From an uncultured Bacilli bacterium (GTDB lineage Bacteria; Bacillota_I; Bacilli_A; RF39; UBA660): a stretch of DNA of 31,511 nt. The notes below the pieces were generated by a model that saw only the letters and a program-made list of their open reading frames with translations, was not told the origin of the DNA and did no database searches. Shown here piece by piece: positions 23,459 through 31,362 of this stretch (within the stretch, counting starts at the first letter, position 1; the number at the start of each line of letters is the position of its first letter). The translations under genes were made by a program, and so were the position numbers. The DNA is taken from NCBI GenBank assembly GCA_934096125.1, contig CAKOLB010000009.1:1-31511 (forward strand), written 5' to 3'.

Positions 23459-24268
23459 ATGGATAGATACATTTTTAAAATCGGCACATTTAGTATAGAG
23501 TGGTACTCAGTGCTTATCATAATTGGTGCCATGCTTGGTATTACCATGATTTTAAAGGAGGCTAAAAGATATAAATATAATACCGATTTCGTTTTCAATC
23601 TTTGTTTTTGGACAATTATTGGTGGTATTGTTGGCGCTCGCATTTATTACTGTTTATTCAATATGAATTTATATACAAGTATTTGGGATGTCTTTAAAAT
23701 ATGGGAAGGCGGATTAGCTATCCACGGGGGAATAATTGCTGGTCTTTTAATCATAATATTATATTGTCGGAAGTATTCGGTGCGCCCAATTAGAATTCTA
23801 GATTTCATTGTTCCCGCTTTATTTCTTGCTCAAAGTATTGGCCGGTGGGGAAATTTCTTCAACAGTGAAGCTCATGGCCCCGCTACAACTCTTAGTCATC
23901 TTCAAAGTTTGCATATTCCCGATTTTATTATTAATGGTATGAATATTAATGGTACGTATTATATTCCAACCTTTCTATATGAATCTCTTTGGTGTTTTCT
24001 GGGCTTTATACTAATTTTAATAATTCGTCGCCTAAGGACAACTAAAGTCGGACAACCAGTTGCCTTTTATCTTTTATGGTATGGTCTTGGCCGGTTTTAT
24101 ATCGAAACGATGCGAACAGATTCCTTAATGATTGGGGGCTTTAAAATGGCCCAAATTGTCTCAATCATTATGATTATCATTGGTTTAGTTATCGCCATGA
24201 TTACATCTAAAAAAGGAAGATATGAAGATTTATATAACCAAGATGAGGACAAAATAGTACGTTTTTAA
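23459..24268 (+). CDS. lgt: Prolipoprotein diacylglyceryl transferase
   Basis: This 269-residue polytopic membrane enzyme transfers diacylglycerol from phosphatidylglycerol to the lipobox cysteine of prolipoproteins. The diagnostic GRWGNFFNSEAHG signature is at about 128-140. The IHGGIIAG motif and the C-terminal GLGRFYIETMRTD region with the conserved arginines are present. The length is normal for the family. RBS GGAGG is 7 bases from the ATG. It lies close behind uvrA and directly ahead of a TrxB-like gene, whose ribosome binding site overlaps the lgt stop. Its presence shows that the organism makes lipoproteins, although none was recognised in this window. Confidence 0.96.
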   Translation: MDRYIFKIGTFSIEWYSVLIIIGAMLGITMILKEAKRYKYNTDFVFNLCFWTIIGGIVGARIYYCLFNMNLYTSIWDVFKIWEGGLAIHGGIIAGLLIIILYCRKYSVRPIRILDFIVPALFLAQSIGRWGNFFNSEAHGPATTLSHLQSLHIPDFIINGMNINGTYYIPTFLYESLWCFLGFILILIIRRLRTTKVGQPVAFYLLWYGLGRFYIETMRTDSLMIGGFKMAQIVSIIMIIIGLVIAMITSKKGRYEDLYNQDEDKIVRF

Positions 24269-24277
24269 GGAGGCACT

Positions 24278-25156
24278 ATGTACGATGTAATTATAATAGG
24301 AATGGGTATAAGTGGTATTACCGCAGGAATTTATGCTAAACGAAAAAATAAAAAAGTTTTACTACTTGATAAAGGAATGCCAGGGGGACTACTTAATAAC
24401 ATTGATAAAATAAGTAACTATCCAGGGCTTATTGATATCAAGGGGCCAGAGTTTGCGCAAATTTTGGAAAAACAAGTGCAAAGTTTAAATATTGAAACCA
24501 GATATGAAGAAGTAAAAAGTGTTATGCTTGATAAAAGTGTTAAAGAAGTTGTAACAAGCTTGGGAACTTATAAAGCCAAAAAGATAATTCTGGCCATGGG
24601 TAGAAAACCTAAGTATCTTGGACTAGATAATGAAAAAGATTTACTTGGCCGAGGTTTGTCAACTTGTGCAATGTGTGATGCCTACTTTTACAAAGATTTA
24701 CCTGTTGCAGTTGTGGGCGCTGGTAATAGTGCACTGCAAGAAGCATTATATCTTCAAAATATCGCAAGTAAAGTGTATCTAATTGACCGAAAAAACATTT
24801 TTAAAGCTGATGAAGAGTTAGTGGAAAAAGTGAAGAAAAGTTCTAAAATCAATATTATTTATAATGCTAATATCAAAAAAATAAATGAAGAAGATGGCAA
24901 AATTTTATCTATAACATTGGATAATGCTGAAACAATAAATGTAAGTGGCGTCTTTATATATATTGGTTATCAGCCAGATACTGCAATTTTACCAAAGGAA
25001 ATTTTGGATGAAAATAATTATGTAAAAGTAAATAGTTGTTTAGAAACTCCACTAAAAGATGTTTATGCTATTGGTGATATTATCAAAAAAGATACTTATC
25101 AGCTAGTTACAGCAGCAGCAGATGGTGCAAGGGTAATTAATAACATGAAATCTTAA
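24278..25156 (+). CDS. trxB: Thioredoxin reductase-like FAD-dependent oxidoreductase
   Basis: This 292-residue flavoprotein has the FAD dinucleotide-binding motif GMGISG (8-13), redox pair CAMCDA (about 133-138, active CxxC), second dinucleotide motif GAGNSA (about 148-153) and FAD-binding YAIGDI near the end. These are the landmarks of low-molecular-weight thioredoxin reductase, which reduces thioredoxin. Classic NADPH-dependent enzymes carry HRR...R after the second motif. The corresponding segment here is LIDRKNIFKADE, with an acidic residue in place of the histidine, which may point to NADH or another donor. No thioredoxin gene is adjacent. RBS AAGGAGG begins at the lgt stop, so lgt and this gene are probably co-transcribed. 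Confidence 0.88.
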   Translation: MYDVIIIGMGISGITAGIYAKRKNKKVLLLDKGMPGGLLNNIDKISNYPGLIDIKGPEFAQILEKQVQSLNIETRYEEVKSVMLDKSVKEVVTSLGTYKAKKIILAMGRKPKYLGLDNEKDLLGRGLSTCAMCDAYFYKDLPVAVVGAGNSALQEALYLQNIASKVYLIDRKNIFKADEELVEKVKKSSKINIIYNANIKKINEEDGKILSITLDNAETINVSGVFIYIGYQPDTAILPKEILDENNYVKVNSCLETPLKDVYAIGDIIKKDTYQLVTAAADGARVINNMKS

Positions 25157-25222
25157 AGAGGAAAACATGACTTTTTTTCTCTACCAATTTCTGATAAAAT
25201 AGTTATGTGGGAAAGTGGTAGC

Positions 25223-26866
25223 ATGAAAAAAAATAGTGATATTTTTGTTTTATCATTCTTACTAATAATCTTACTACTTGTAGTAAGTGCTTTTTTGTTG
25301 AATGATTTTTTAGAAGAAACAGATACGCAAAATAAAACCTATCCCCTAACCATTTACAAAATAAGTGAAAGTGGATATGAGCTAGATGATGTAAAAGATA
25401 GTTCCAAAGAGATATATTTTTTATACCATAGTAGTGGTAGTTATATTTTAAAAAGAATAAATAAAGAAACTGGTAAAGAAAAAAACACTTCAGTAAATAC
25501 AACTAGTACATGCTCACTAAAAAGCGAAAGTAAAAATATTTATATCGCATGCAAAGAAGAAAATAGTTTAAGTATTTATAATGAAGAGTTTGTTTTACAA
25601 AAAGAAAGTAGCATCACTTCTAAATATGACTATGCCTTAAATAGAAAAGATGGCTATAGCATTTATCAAAGTATTAATGTTAGCTATCCGGTTGTTTTAT
25701 CTGCTAGATGTACATCCAACTGCTATTTAATTAGGCAAAATGATTTAACTGGCAATATCGCTTTATATAAAGAAAGTTCGCTTCTTGAGGACAATATAAA
25801 AAGTTATCAAGAATATGAAGAAGGCTTTTTAACTCACGATACTAAAAATCTCAATGTTTATAACGTTAATAATTTTGAACTTAAAGCTTTTAGCATTGCT
25901 AACCTAGATATAAGTGGCAAAAATATAGCTCTTGGTAAAAGTTTCAATATTTATGTTGCAAATGATAAAGTTATCGACGTTTATAACTTATATTCTCAAA
26001 ATAAAAATAACAGTATCAATATTAAAGCTGTCGAGGGAAAACTCCAAAGTATGTCAGTTTATGGCAATTACTTAAGTCTTGTTGCTGGTGATAAACTTTA
26101 TATCTATGATGTAACTGCTTTAGAACAGGATAATAACGAGAATAAAAATTATTATGAAAATGATTTAGTAAAGGATAAAGTAGATAAATATTATAATGAA
26201 TATAAAGTGAAAATAAATATAGAAGATGACCCAAGTACTTTAAATTCCAAGTATAAGATAACAAAGGTCACAAGTTATAGTGATTTGGCAAATGCTTTAA
26301 GTTATCTAGAAGATTATTTTACTATATTTAATAAAACGTTTTTCTCACGCTTTGGAGAAAATGGAAGTGATGGACTGGAAATATATTTTGCTAAAAATAT
26401 TTATGGAATAACTAGTGGCTATAACAATACTAATGTTGTTGGTTTATCATTTCAAAAAAATAATAAATATATCCTTGTTATAAGTACATCATCCGATGAA
26501 AATGTTTTAAATATTTTAGCTCACGAAACGATGCATGCCATTGATAACTATTTAAGTGTTAGAAATGTTAATTTTAAATACTGGAATAACTTCAATCCTC
26601 CTGGGTTTAACTACTCTAGCATCTATTACATCAATGAAGTATATAGTGATACTTTAAATAACAACAAAGACTATGACAGCATTTATTTTATCGATAATTA
26701 TGCTAGAAGTAGCGCTCTAGAAGATAGAGCTCGGATATTTGAGTACATATGCCGTGGTGAAAACTTTGAACAGTATCCTAATTTAAATGGCAAAGTAACT
26801 TACTTAAAAAAAGTTCTTATTCAAAATTTTCCTGAGCTTCAAAATATCTCTATTTTTGTCCCTTAA
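25223..26866 (+). CDS. Membrane-anchored HExxH zinc metallopeptidase-like protein
   Basis: This 547-residue protein has an N-terminal signal anchor (about 8-29), a long extracytoplasmic region with short repeated beta-type stretches (about 35-300, possibly a propeller-like fold), and a C-terminal peptidase-like domain. That domain holds HETMH (434-438), which fits HExxH. About 60 residues later comes YARSSALEDRARIFEYIC with Glu500, a plausible third zinc ligand in the style of putative gluzincin peptidases with an ED motif. The substrate is unknown. The start at 25223 (MKKNSD) is preferred over 25205, because the former is preceded by GTGGTAG and begins a normal signal anchor. An extended -10-like TGATAAAAT lies at 25192-25200 without a good -35. 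No close operon partner was seen. Confidence 0.72.
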   Translation: MKKNSDIFVLSFLLIILLLVVSAFLLNDFLEETDTQNKTYPLTIYKISESGYELDDVKDSSKEIYFLYHSSGSYILKRINKETGKEKNTSVNTTSTCSLKSESKNIYIACKEENSLSIYNEEFVLQKESSITSKYDYALNRKDGYSIYQSINVSYPVVLSARCTSNCYLIRQNDLTGNIALYKESSLLEDNIKSYQEYEEGFLTHDTKNLNVYNVNNFELKAFSIANLDISGKNIALGKSFNIYVANDKVIDVYNLYSQNKNNSINIKAVEGKLQSMSVYGNYLSLVAGDKLYIYDVTALEQDNNENKNYYENDLVKDKVDKYYNEYKVKINIEDDPSTLNSKYKITKVTSYSDLANALSYLEDYFTIFNKTFFSRFGENGSDGLEIYFAKNIYGITSGYNNTNVVGLSFQKNNKYILVISTSSDENVLNILAHETMHAIDNYLSVRNVNFKYWNNFNPPGFNYSSIYYINEVYSDTLNNNKDYDSIYFIDNYARSSALEDRARIFEYICRGENFEQYPNLNGKVTYLKKVLIQNFPELQNISIFVP

Positions 26867-26869
26867 GTA

Positions 26870-26898
26870 TTGACAAATGTTTAAACTTTGTATATTGT
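26870..26898 (+). promoter_or_regulatory. mazEF promoter region with internal 8-bp palindrome
   Basis: TTGACA at 26870-26875, with a -10 either at 26891-26896 (TATATT, short 15-bp spacer) or 26893-26898 (TATTGT, 17-bp spacer). The palindrome GTTTAAAC (26879-26886) sits between them and is a candidate site for autoregulation by the antitoxin. Confidence 0.5.
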
Positions 26899-26917
26899 AA
26901 GTATGGAGGAATTGGGT

Positions 26918-27157
26918 ATGGAAAGTAGATTGCAGCAATGGGGGAATTCAAGCGGCATCAGAATTCCTAAAGCTTATTTAGAAGATTTAGATTTAAAGTC
27001 AGGCGATAAAGTGAATATCGAAAGTGATAAAGGGAAAATAATTATTACCAAAGTAAAAGAGAAAATATCACTAAAAGAGAGAATTGATAAGTATAATGGT
27101 TTAAATCTATGTGATGATTTTAAATGGGATGCCGCGAAAGGAAAGGAACTATGGTAA
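26918..27157 (+). CDS. mazE: MazE-like antitoxin (AbrB/SpoVT fold)
   Basis: This 79-residue protein starts MESRLQQWGNSSGIRIPKAYL and continues LKSGDKVNIE, the classic swapped-hairpin DNA-binding module of MazE/AbrB-type antitoxins. The acidic, aromatic C-terminal tail (CDDFKWDAAKGKELW) should wrap around the toxin. The start at 26918 is preferred over a TTG at 26888 because GGAGG (26905-26909) is correctly spaced and the known family N-terminus begins there. The gene overlaps the toxin by 7 bases, the usual coupling. The complex should repress the promoter upstream. Confidence 0.93.
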   Translation: MESRLQQWGNSSGIRIPKAYLEDLDLKSGDKVNIESDKGKIIITKVKEKISLKERIDKYNGLNLCDDFKWDAAKGKELW

Positions 27158-27483
27158 ATTACGTCCCAGAAGATGGAGATATCGTAAATATTGATTTAAG
27201 TCCTGTAAAAGGACATGAACAAGATGGAATGCGACCGGCGATAGTTATCAGCAATAAAGTCTTTAATAGCTTTACGAAGATGGCTATAGTTTGTCCTCTA
27301 TCTAGTAACACAAAGGATTTTCCAACTCATTACATTTTAGAAAAATCGAAAAAAATTACCGGAGCAGTCCTTTGTGAACATATACGTAGTATTGATTATG
27401 AAAAAAGAAATGTAAAGTTTATTGAGAAAAGTCATAAGAGTGATTTGGAAAATATTATGGCTTTGCTGGCAAGTTTTATTTAA
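27151..27483 (+). CDS. mazF: MazF-like mRNA interferase toxin
   Basis: This 110-residue CcdB/PemK-fold ribonuclease cleaves single-stranded RNA when free of the antitoxin. Family blocks are in order: GDIVNIDLSP, GHEQDGMRPAIVIS (catalytic Arg region), CPLSS (Ser where many MazF proteins have Thr), TGAVLCEHIRSIDY. The start at 27151 follows from the family N-terminus and the 7-base overlap; the in-frame ATG at 27124 is inside the antitoxin gene. Sixteen bases separate it from gltX with no terminator, so the toxin-antitoxin pair appears to head an aminoacyl-tRNA synthetase operon. Confidence 0.94.
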   Translation: MVNYVPEDGDIVNIDLSPVKGHEQDGMRPAIVISNKVFNSFTKMAIVCPLSSNTKDFPTHYILEKSKKITGAVLCEHIRSIDYEKRNVKFIEKSHKSDLENIMALLASFI

Positions 27484-27499
27484 AAGGAGATGAAATATA

Positions 27500-28942
27500 A
27501 TGCGGGTCAGAACAAGATTTGCACCTAGTCCAACAGGATATATGCATATTGGAAATTTAAGAACAGCAATATTTGCTTATTTATTAGCTAAAAAATATGA
27601 TGGAGATTTTATTTTAAGAATTGAAGATACAGATGCCTCAAGAAAAGTTGAAGGAGCAATTGAGTTTATTTATGATACACTTAAGATTTGTGGGTTTGAA
27701 ATAGATGAAGGTCCTATGAATGATAAAGGTTATGGTCCTTATATCCAAAGTGAAAGAAAAGCACTTTATGAAAAATATGCTGAAAAATTAATAGAGATAG
27801 ATAAAGCTTATTATTGTTTTTGTAGTGAAGAAGAATTAAGTAGCATGCGAGAAAAGGCTGAAAAAAGAGGTAAACCATTTTTATATGATGGTAGATGTAT
27901 GCATCTTGGTGCCGAAAAAATTAAAGAAAATTTAGCAAATAATATGCCTTATGTAATTAGACAAAAGATGCCAAAGGTTGGTCAAACTATCATTGAAGAT
28001 GAAATATATGGCAAGATAAAAATTGATAATAGCATTTTAGATGACCAAATTTTACTTAAAAGTGATAAAATGCCAACTTATAACTTTGCCAATGTAGTAG
28101 ATGACCATTTAATGGAAATTACACACGTTATAAGAGGAAAAGAATACCTAGACCAAACTGCTAAATATAATTTACTTTATGAAGCTTTTGGCTGGGATAA
28201 ACCGAAGTATATTCATGTTGCTATGGTTCTTGGGGAAGATGGCAGCAAGCTTTCCAAAAGAAATGGGGATGCTTCTTTCATGGACCTTTATGATGAGGGA
28301 TATATGCCAGAAGCTATCGTTAACTATTTAAGCTTGCTTGGTTGGAGCCCTGAAGAAAACCGAGAAATTTTCAGTATGGATGAGCTTATCAAAAACTTTA
28401 ATGAAAAACGAATTAGTAAATCATCTAGTCAGTATGACCTAAAAAAATTGAAGTGGTTTAATCATCATTATATTGAAAACTTAAGCGATGAAGATTATTT
28501 AAACTGGGTAAAAAAATACTTTACATATGATGTTCAAGGTAAAAGTGACAAATGGTTAGATACTTTACTTCTTGTTTACAAAACACATATAAGTTATGGA
28601 AAAGAGATAAATGAAGTTGTCAAAGAAGTATTAGAATTACCTAGTGAAAAAGATGCTGAAATAAAGGAATTTATGTCAAGTGATGCATCGATTAAAAATA
28701 CAATTTCTATCTTTAAAGAAGAGATAGAAAAAACTGAAAACTGGGAAGTTGAAAGTTTAAAAGAAGTCATAAATAATGTCAAAGAAAAAGCAGCTGTTAA
28801 AGGTAAGATGCTTTATATGCCTCTTCGGATAGTTGCAAGCGGCCGGATGCATGGACCAGACTTACCAGAAGTTTTATACTTAATAGGTAAAGATAAAGTT
28901 CTAGAAAGGATTAGCAGTGAAGAAAGTAATATGGAATATTAG
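27500..28942 (+). CDS. gltX: Glutamyl-tRNA synthetase
   Basis: This 480-residue class I synthetase charges tRNA-Glu (or also tRNA-Gln if the organism uses transamidation). The HIGH-type motif is HIGN (16-19) after FAPSPTGYM, ILRIEDTDASR (about 40-50) follows, and the KMSKS-type is SKLSKR (249-254). The CFC...CMH cysteines/histidine of the zinc site lie between about 110 and 137. The C-terminal anticodon-binding part ends MPLRIVASGR. The length is normal. RBS AAAAGGAG is upstream. The last 26 bases overlap the next gene. No T-box leader is present, since the upstream gap is only 16 bases. Confidence 0.97.
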   Translation: MRVRTRFAPSPTGYMHIGNLRTAIFAYLLAKKYDGDFILRIEDTDASRKVEGAIEFIYDTLKICGFEIDEGPMNDKGYGPYIQSERKALYEKYAEKLIEIDKAYYCFCSEEELSSMREKAEKRGKPFLYDGRCMHLGAEKIKENLANNMPYVIRQKMPKVGQTIIEDEIYGKIKIDNSILDDQILLKSDKMPTYNFANVVDDHLMEITHVIRGKEYLDQTAKYNLLYEAFGWDKPKYIHVAMVLGEDGSKLSKRNGDASFMDLYDEGYMPEAIVNYLSLLGWSPEENREIFSMDELIKNFNEKRISKSSSQYDLKKLKWFNHHYIENLSDEDYLNWVKKYFTYDVQGKSDKWLDTLLLVYKTHISYGKEINEVVKEVLELPSEKDAEIKEFMSSDASIKNTISIFKEEIEKTENWEVESLKEVINNVKEKAAVKGKMLYMPLRIVASGRMHGPDLPEVLYLIGKDKVLERISSEESNMEY

Positions 28943-29303
28943 TGCTATTATTCTTCTTGCAGTTTTACTTTTTGGCATCTATAAATTCTTTTTCGATTGC
29001 CACCGCTACATATCGCATTTTGATAGAGAATTTACTTTAGAGGTAAATGACTATGCCAAGATTGCCGATGAAGCTTATGTTAAACTTTTAAGTATTAAGA
29101 AAAATGAGTGTCAAGAAAAAGTAGGCTGTGAAAGAGAAGGGCAAACAGTTGCCAAACTACTAGTGGTAAATCATCACCGCATTACATATGTTTCATTAGG
29201 AACTTTAGCAGATAAGGAAAAAGAGTTAACAAAGTTAAAATATAAAATTAGGTTAGTAAAGATTGAAAATGGAAAAGCAACACTGAAGTTAAGTGAAGAG
29301 TAA
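28917..29303 (+). CDS. Small membrane-anchored protein of unknown function in the aaRS operon
   Basis: This 128-residue protein has an N-terminal TM (about 5-24) and an extracytoplasmic domain. The segment KKNECQEKVGCEREGQTVAKL resembles a small domain seen in some lipoproteins and secreted proteins (C-P-x-x-x-x-C-x-W-x-G pattern), without the usual tryptophan. That resemblance is weak. It starts at GTG inside the end of gltX; AAAGGA lies about 7 bases upstream. It sits 13 bases before cysS and is probably co-transcribed. No function can be assigned. Confidence 0.72.
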   Translation: MKKVIWNISAIILLAVLLFGIYKFFFDCHRYISHFDREFTLEVNDYAKIADEAYVKLLSIKKNECQEKVGCEREGQTVAKLLVVNHHRITYVSLGTLADKEKELTKLKYKIRLVKIENGKATLKLSEE

Positions 29304-29316
29304 AGGAGAAGTACCG

Positions 29317-30708
29317 ATGCAAATATATAATACTTTATCAAGGAAAATAGAAGAGTTTATCCCTTGGGATAAAGAAAGAGTAAGTTTTTATACTTGTGGC
29401 CCAACTGTATATCACTATGCTCATATAGGTAACATTAGAAACTATATTGGTCATGACGTTCTTGATAAGACTTTAAGATATCTTGGTTACAATGTTTATC
29501 GTGTTATGAACATAACAGATGTTGGTCACTTAACTAGTGACTCTGACTCTGGTGATGATAAAATGGTGAAAAGCGCTAGACAAGAGCATAAAACTGTCAT
29601 GGATATTGCTAGATTTTATACCGATGCTTTTTTTCGCGACTATGACGCTGTTGGAAATAGAATGCCTGATGTGCTAACTCCGGCAACAGCGAATATCAAC
29701 GAATATATCAAAATTACCGAAGAGCTTTTAAAAAAAGGATATGCTTACCAAAGTGGAGGAAATATCTACTTTGATACAAGCAAGCTAAAAGATTATTATC
29801 AGCTTACCAATCACAAAATTGATGAGATGGTAGTTGGGGCAAGAGCTGGAGTTGAAGAGGATAAGAATAAGAAAAATCAAGCGGACTTTGTTCTTTGGTT
29901 TACTAAATCCAAATTTACCGACCAAGAGTTAAAGTGGGATAGCCCTTGGGGCCTTGGCTATCCAGGTTGGCATATTGAGTGTACGGGAATATCCATTAAG
30001 TATATTGGAGAATACCTTGATATCCATGGCGGAGGAGTTGATAACATCTTCCCACATCACACCAACGAAATTGCTCAAAGTGAAAGTTATCTTGGCCATA
30101 AATGGTGTAAATACTGGTTTCATAATGAACATTTAAATGATGAATGTGGCAAAATAAGCAAAAGTAAAGGAACAATTTTAACTATTAGTCTTTTAAAAGA
30201 AAAAGGCTATAACCCTTTAAGTTTTCGTTATATGTGTCTGGCAAGTCACTATCGACGGCAACTAACTTTTTCTTACAATTCATTAGATACGGCAGAAAGT
30301 GCTTATATCAAACTTAAAAACAAGACAAGAAGTTTAAAGTATGATGATAACTATAACGATGAAAGTTATAATAAATATAATGATGCTTTTAAAAAAGCCC
30401 TGGAAGATGACTTAAATACTGCCAATGCCCTAACAGTTTTATATGATTTACTAAAAAGTGATGAGAGTAATGGAACAAAATATAAACTAGTTAGTGACTT
30501 TGATAAAGTTTTAAGTTTAGATTTAATAGATAAGGGAAAGAAAACGCTAGAAAATGAAGAGCAAATATTAAATCTAATCGATTTAAGAGATGAAGCTAAA
30601 AAAAATAAGAATTATACTGAAGCAGATAGAATCAGGGAAGAACTTTTAAAACAAAACATTCGTCTTAAAGATACGAAAGATGGAACAATTTACGAAGTGA
30701 TAAATTAA
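29317..30708 (+). CDS. cysS: Cysteinyl-tRNA synthetase
   Basis: This 463-residue class I synthetase charges tRNA-Cys. FYTCGPTVYHYAHIGNIR (about 22-39) carries the first zinc Cys and the HIGH-type motif. GWHIECTGIS holds the second zinc Cys and HHTNEIAQSE the other ligands. The KMSKS-type motif is GKISKSKG. The C-terminal anticodon-binding region ends DTKDGTIYEV, as in other bacterial CysS. The start at 29317 (MQIYNTLSRK) is chosen over a GTG at 29293, because AAAGGAG (29302-29308) is correctly spaced. It is the last gene of the mazEF-gltX-cysS operon, and its stop codon lies inside the terminator stem. Confidence 0.97.
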   Translation: MQIYNTLSRKIEEFIPWDKERVSFYTCGPTVYHYAHIGNIRNYIGHDVLDKTLRYLGYNVYRVMNITDVGHLTSDSDSGDDKMVKSARQEHKTVMDIARFYTDAFFRDYDAVGNRMPDVLTPATANINEYIKITEELLKKGYAYQSGGNIYFDTSKLKDYYQLTNHKIDEMVVGARAGVEEDKNKKNQADFVLWFTKSKFTDQELKWDSPWGLGYPGWHIECTGISIKYIGEYLDIHGGGVDNIFPHHTNEIAQSESYLGHKWCKYWFHNEHLNDECGKISKSKGTILTISLLKEKGYNPLSFRYMCLASHYRRQLTFSYNSLDTAESAYIKLKNKTRSLKYDDNYNDESYNKYNDAFKKALEDDLNTANALTVLYDLLKSDESNGTKYKLVSDFDKVLSLDLIDKGKKTLENEEQILNLIDLRDEAKKNKNYTEADRIREELLKQNIRLKDTKDGTIYEVIN

Positions 30709-30748
30709 AAAGGCTGAAGGAAATATATGATTTTCCTCCAGTCTTTTT
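30706..30748. terminator. Strong bidirectional terminator between cysS and the minus-strand gene
   Basis: A long stem (30707-30723 with 30732-30748) with one A-C mismatch and one G-U pair, an eight-base loop, a run of A at its left edge and a run of T at its right edge. The left arm includes the last two bases of the cysS stop. It can serve both convergent genes. Confidence 0.88.
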
Positions 30749-30762
30749 GTAATAATAAAATC

Positions 30763-31308
30763 TTATGGTACTAGTTTAAAGGCTAGTAAAACTCCAGTGA
30801 CTATGGTAATAATAATTATTAAAACGGTATTTGTGTAACCTAAAAATGGTTCATCATCTTCATCGGCTCTTGGGATATTGCCATTTATTCTTACTAAACT
30901 ATTACTTCTTCCACCTTTACTCGTACTATCATAAAACGCAAGTAAAAATGTATCGGTTGGATGCTCAGAAAGCAAGTTTTTAACACTGTTTAAAACAATA
31001 TGTTTTCTGGCCGTATCACGAGTTTTAGCCCAGTTTTTTTCTTGCTCTGATACTTCCATACTACTAAGCTGCTTTAAAATACTTTTTTCTTTATCTATTA
31101 CATCTCCATTATCCAAATAAAACCTGTTTGCTAAATACAAATAAATATCTTGGGGCAAAAATGCAAAAACTAACGGATTAACTTTATTTAAATCATCAAG
31201 GCTAACACGCACATTGTATCCCATTAAACTTAAATTTCCATTTATATTATCATATGTAAAATACTTTAAATTTGGATATTTATCTTGAAATTCTGTAAAT
31301 GTATTCAT
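30763..31308 (-). CDS. Tail-anchored membrane protein of unknown function
   Basis: This 181-residue protein has a soluble N-terminal part of about 155 residues with no signal peptide and a single C-terminal hydrophobic segment (about 159-178). It is probably tail-anchored with the bulk in the cytoplasm. I do not recognise a family. The soluble part contains a charged helical stretch (about 72-105) and a DSTSKGGRSNSLVRING segment that may be a loop. It starts at ATG with TAGGAGC upstream on the minus strand. It has its own promoter and a shared terminator, so it is probably monocistronic. Confidence 0.72.
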   Translation of the reverse strand: MNTFTEFQDKYPNLKYFTYDNINGNLSLMGYNVRVSLDDLNKVNPLVFAFLPQDIYLYLANRFYLDNGDVIDKEKSILKQLSSMEVSEQEKNWAKTRDTARKHIVLNSVKNLLSEHPTDTFLLAFYDSTSKGGRSNSLVRINGNIPRADEDDEPFLGYTNTVLIIIITIVTGVLLAFKLVP

Positions 31309-31333
31309 TTTTTCAGGCTCCTATTATGTTTAA

Positions 31334-31362
31334 ATTTTATCAAAAATACTTATAACTATCAA
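31334..31362 (-). promoter_or_regulatory. Promoter of the tail-anchored protein gene
   Basis: On the minus strand: TTGATA (31362-31357), 17-bp spacer, TAAAAT (31339-31334) with an extended -10 TGa. The start codon is about 25 bases downstream of the -10. The remaining bases to 31511 are AT-rich and show nothing else that I can support. Confidence 0.7.

Noticed and set aside
25205..25222. ATG at 25205 as start of the metallopeptidase gene
   Set aside because: No ribosome binding site is present, and it would add six residues ahead of a normal MKKN signal-anchor start at 25223.
27484..27499. T-box leader before gltX or cysS
   Set aside because: The gaps are only 16 and 13 bases and no T-box core sequence was seen upstream of mazEF either.
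29293..29316. GTG at 29293 as cysS start
   Set aside because: The strong AAAGGAG lies between it and the ATG at 29317, and the family N-terminus starts at the ATG.
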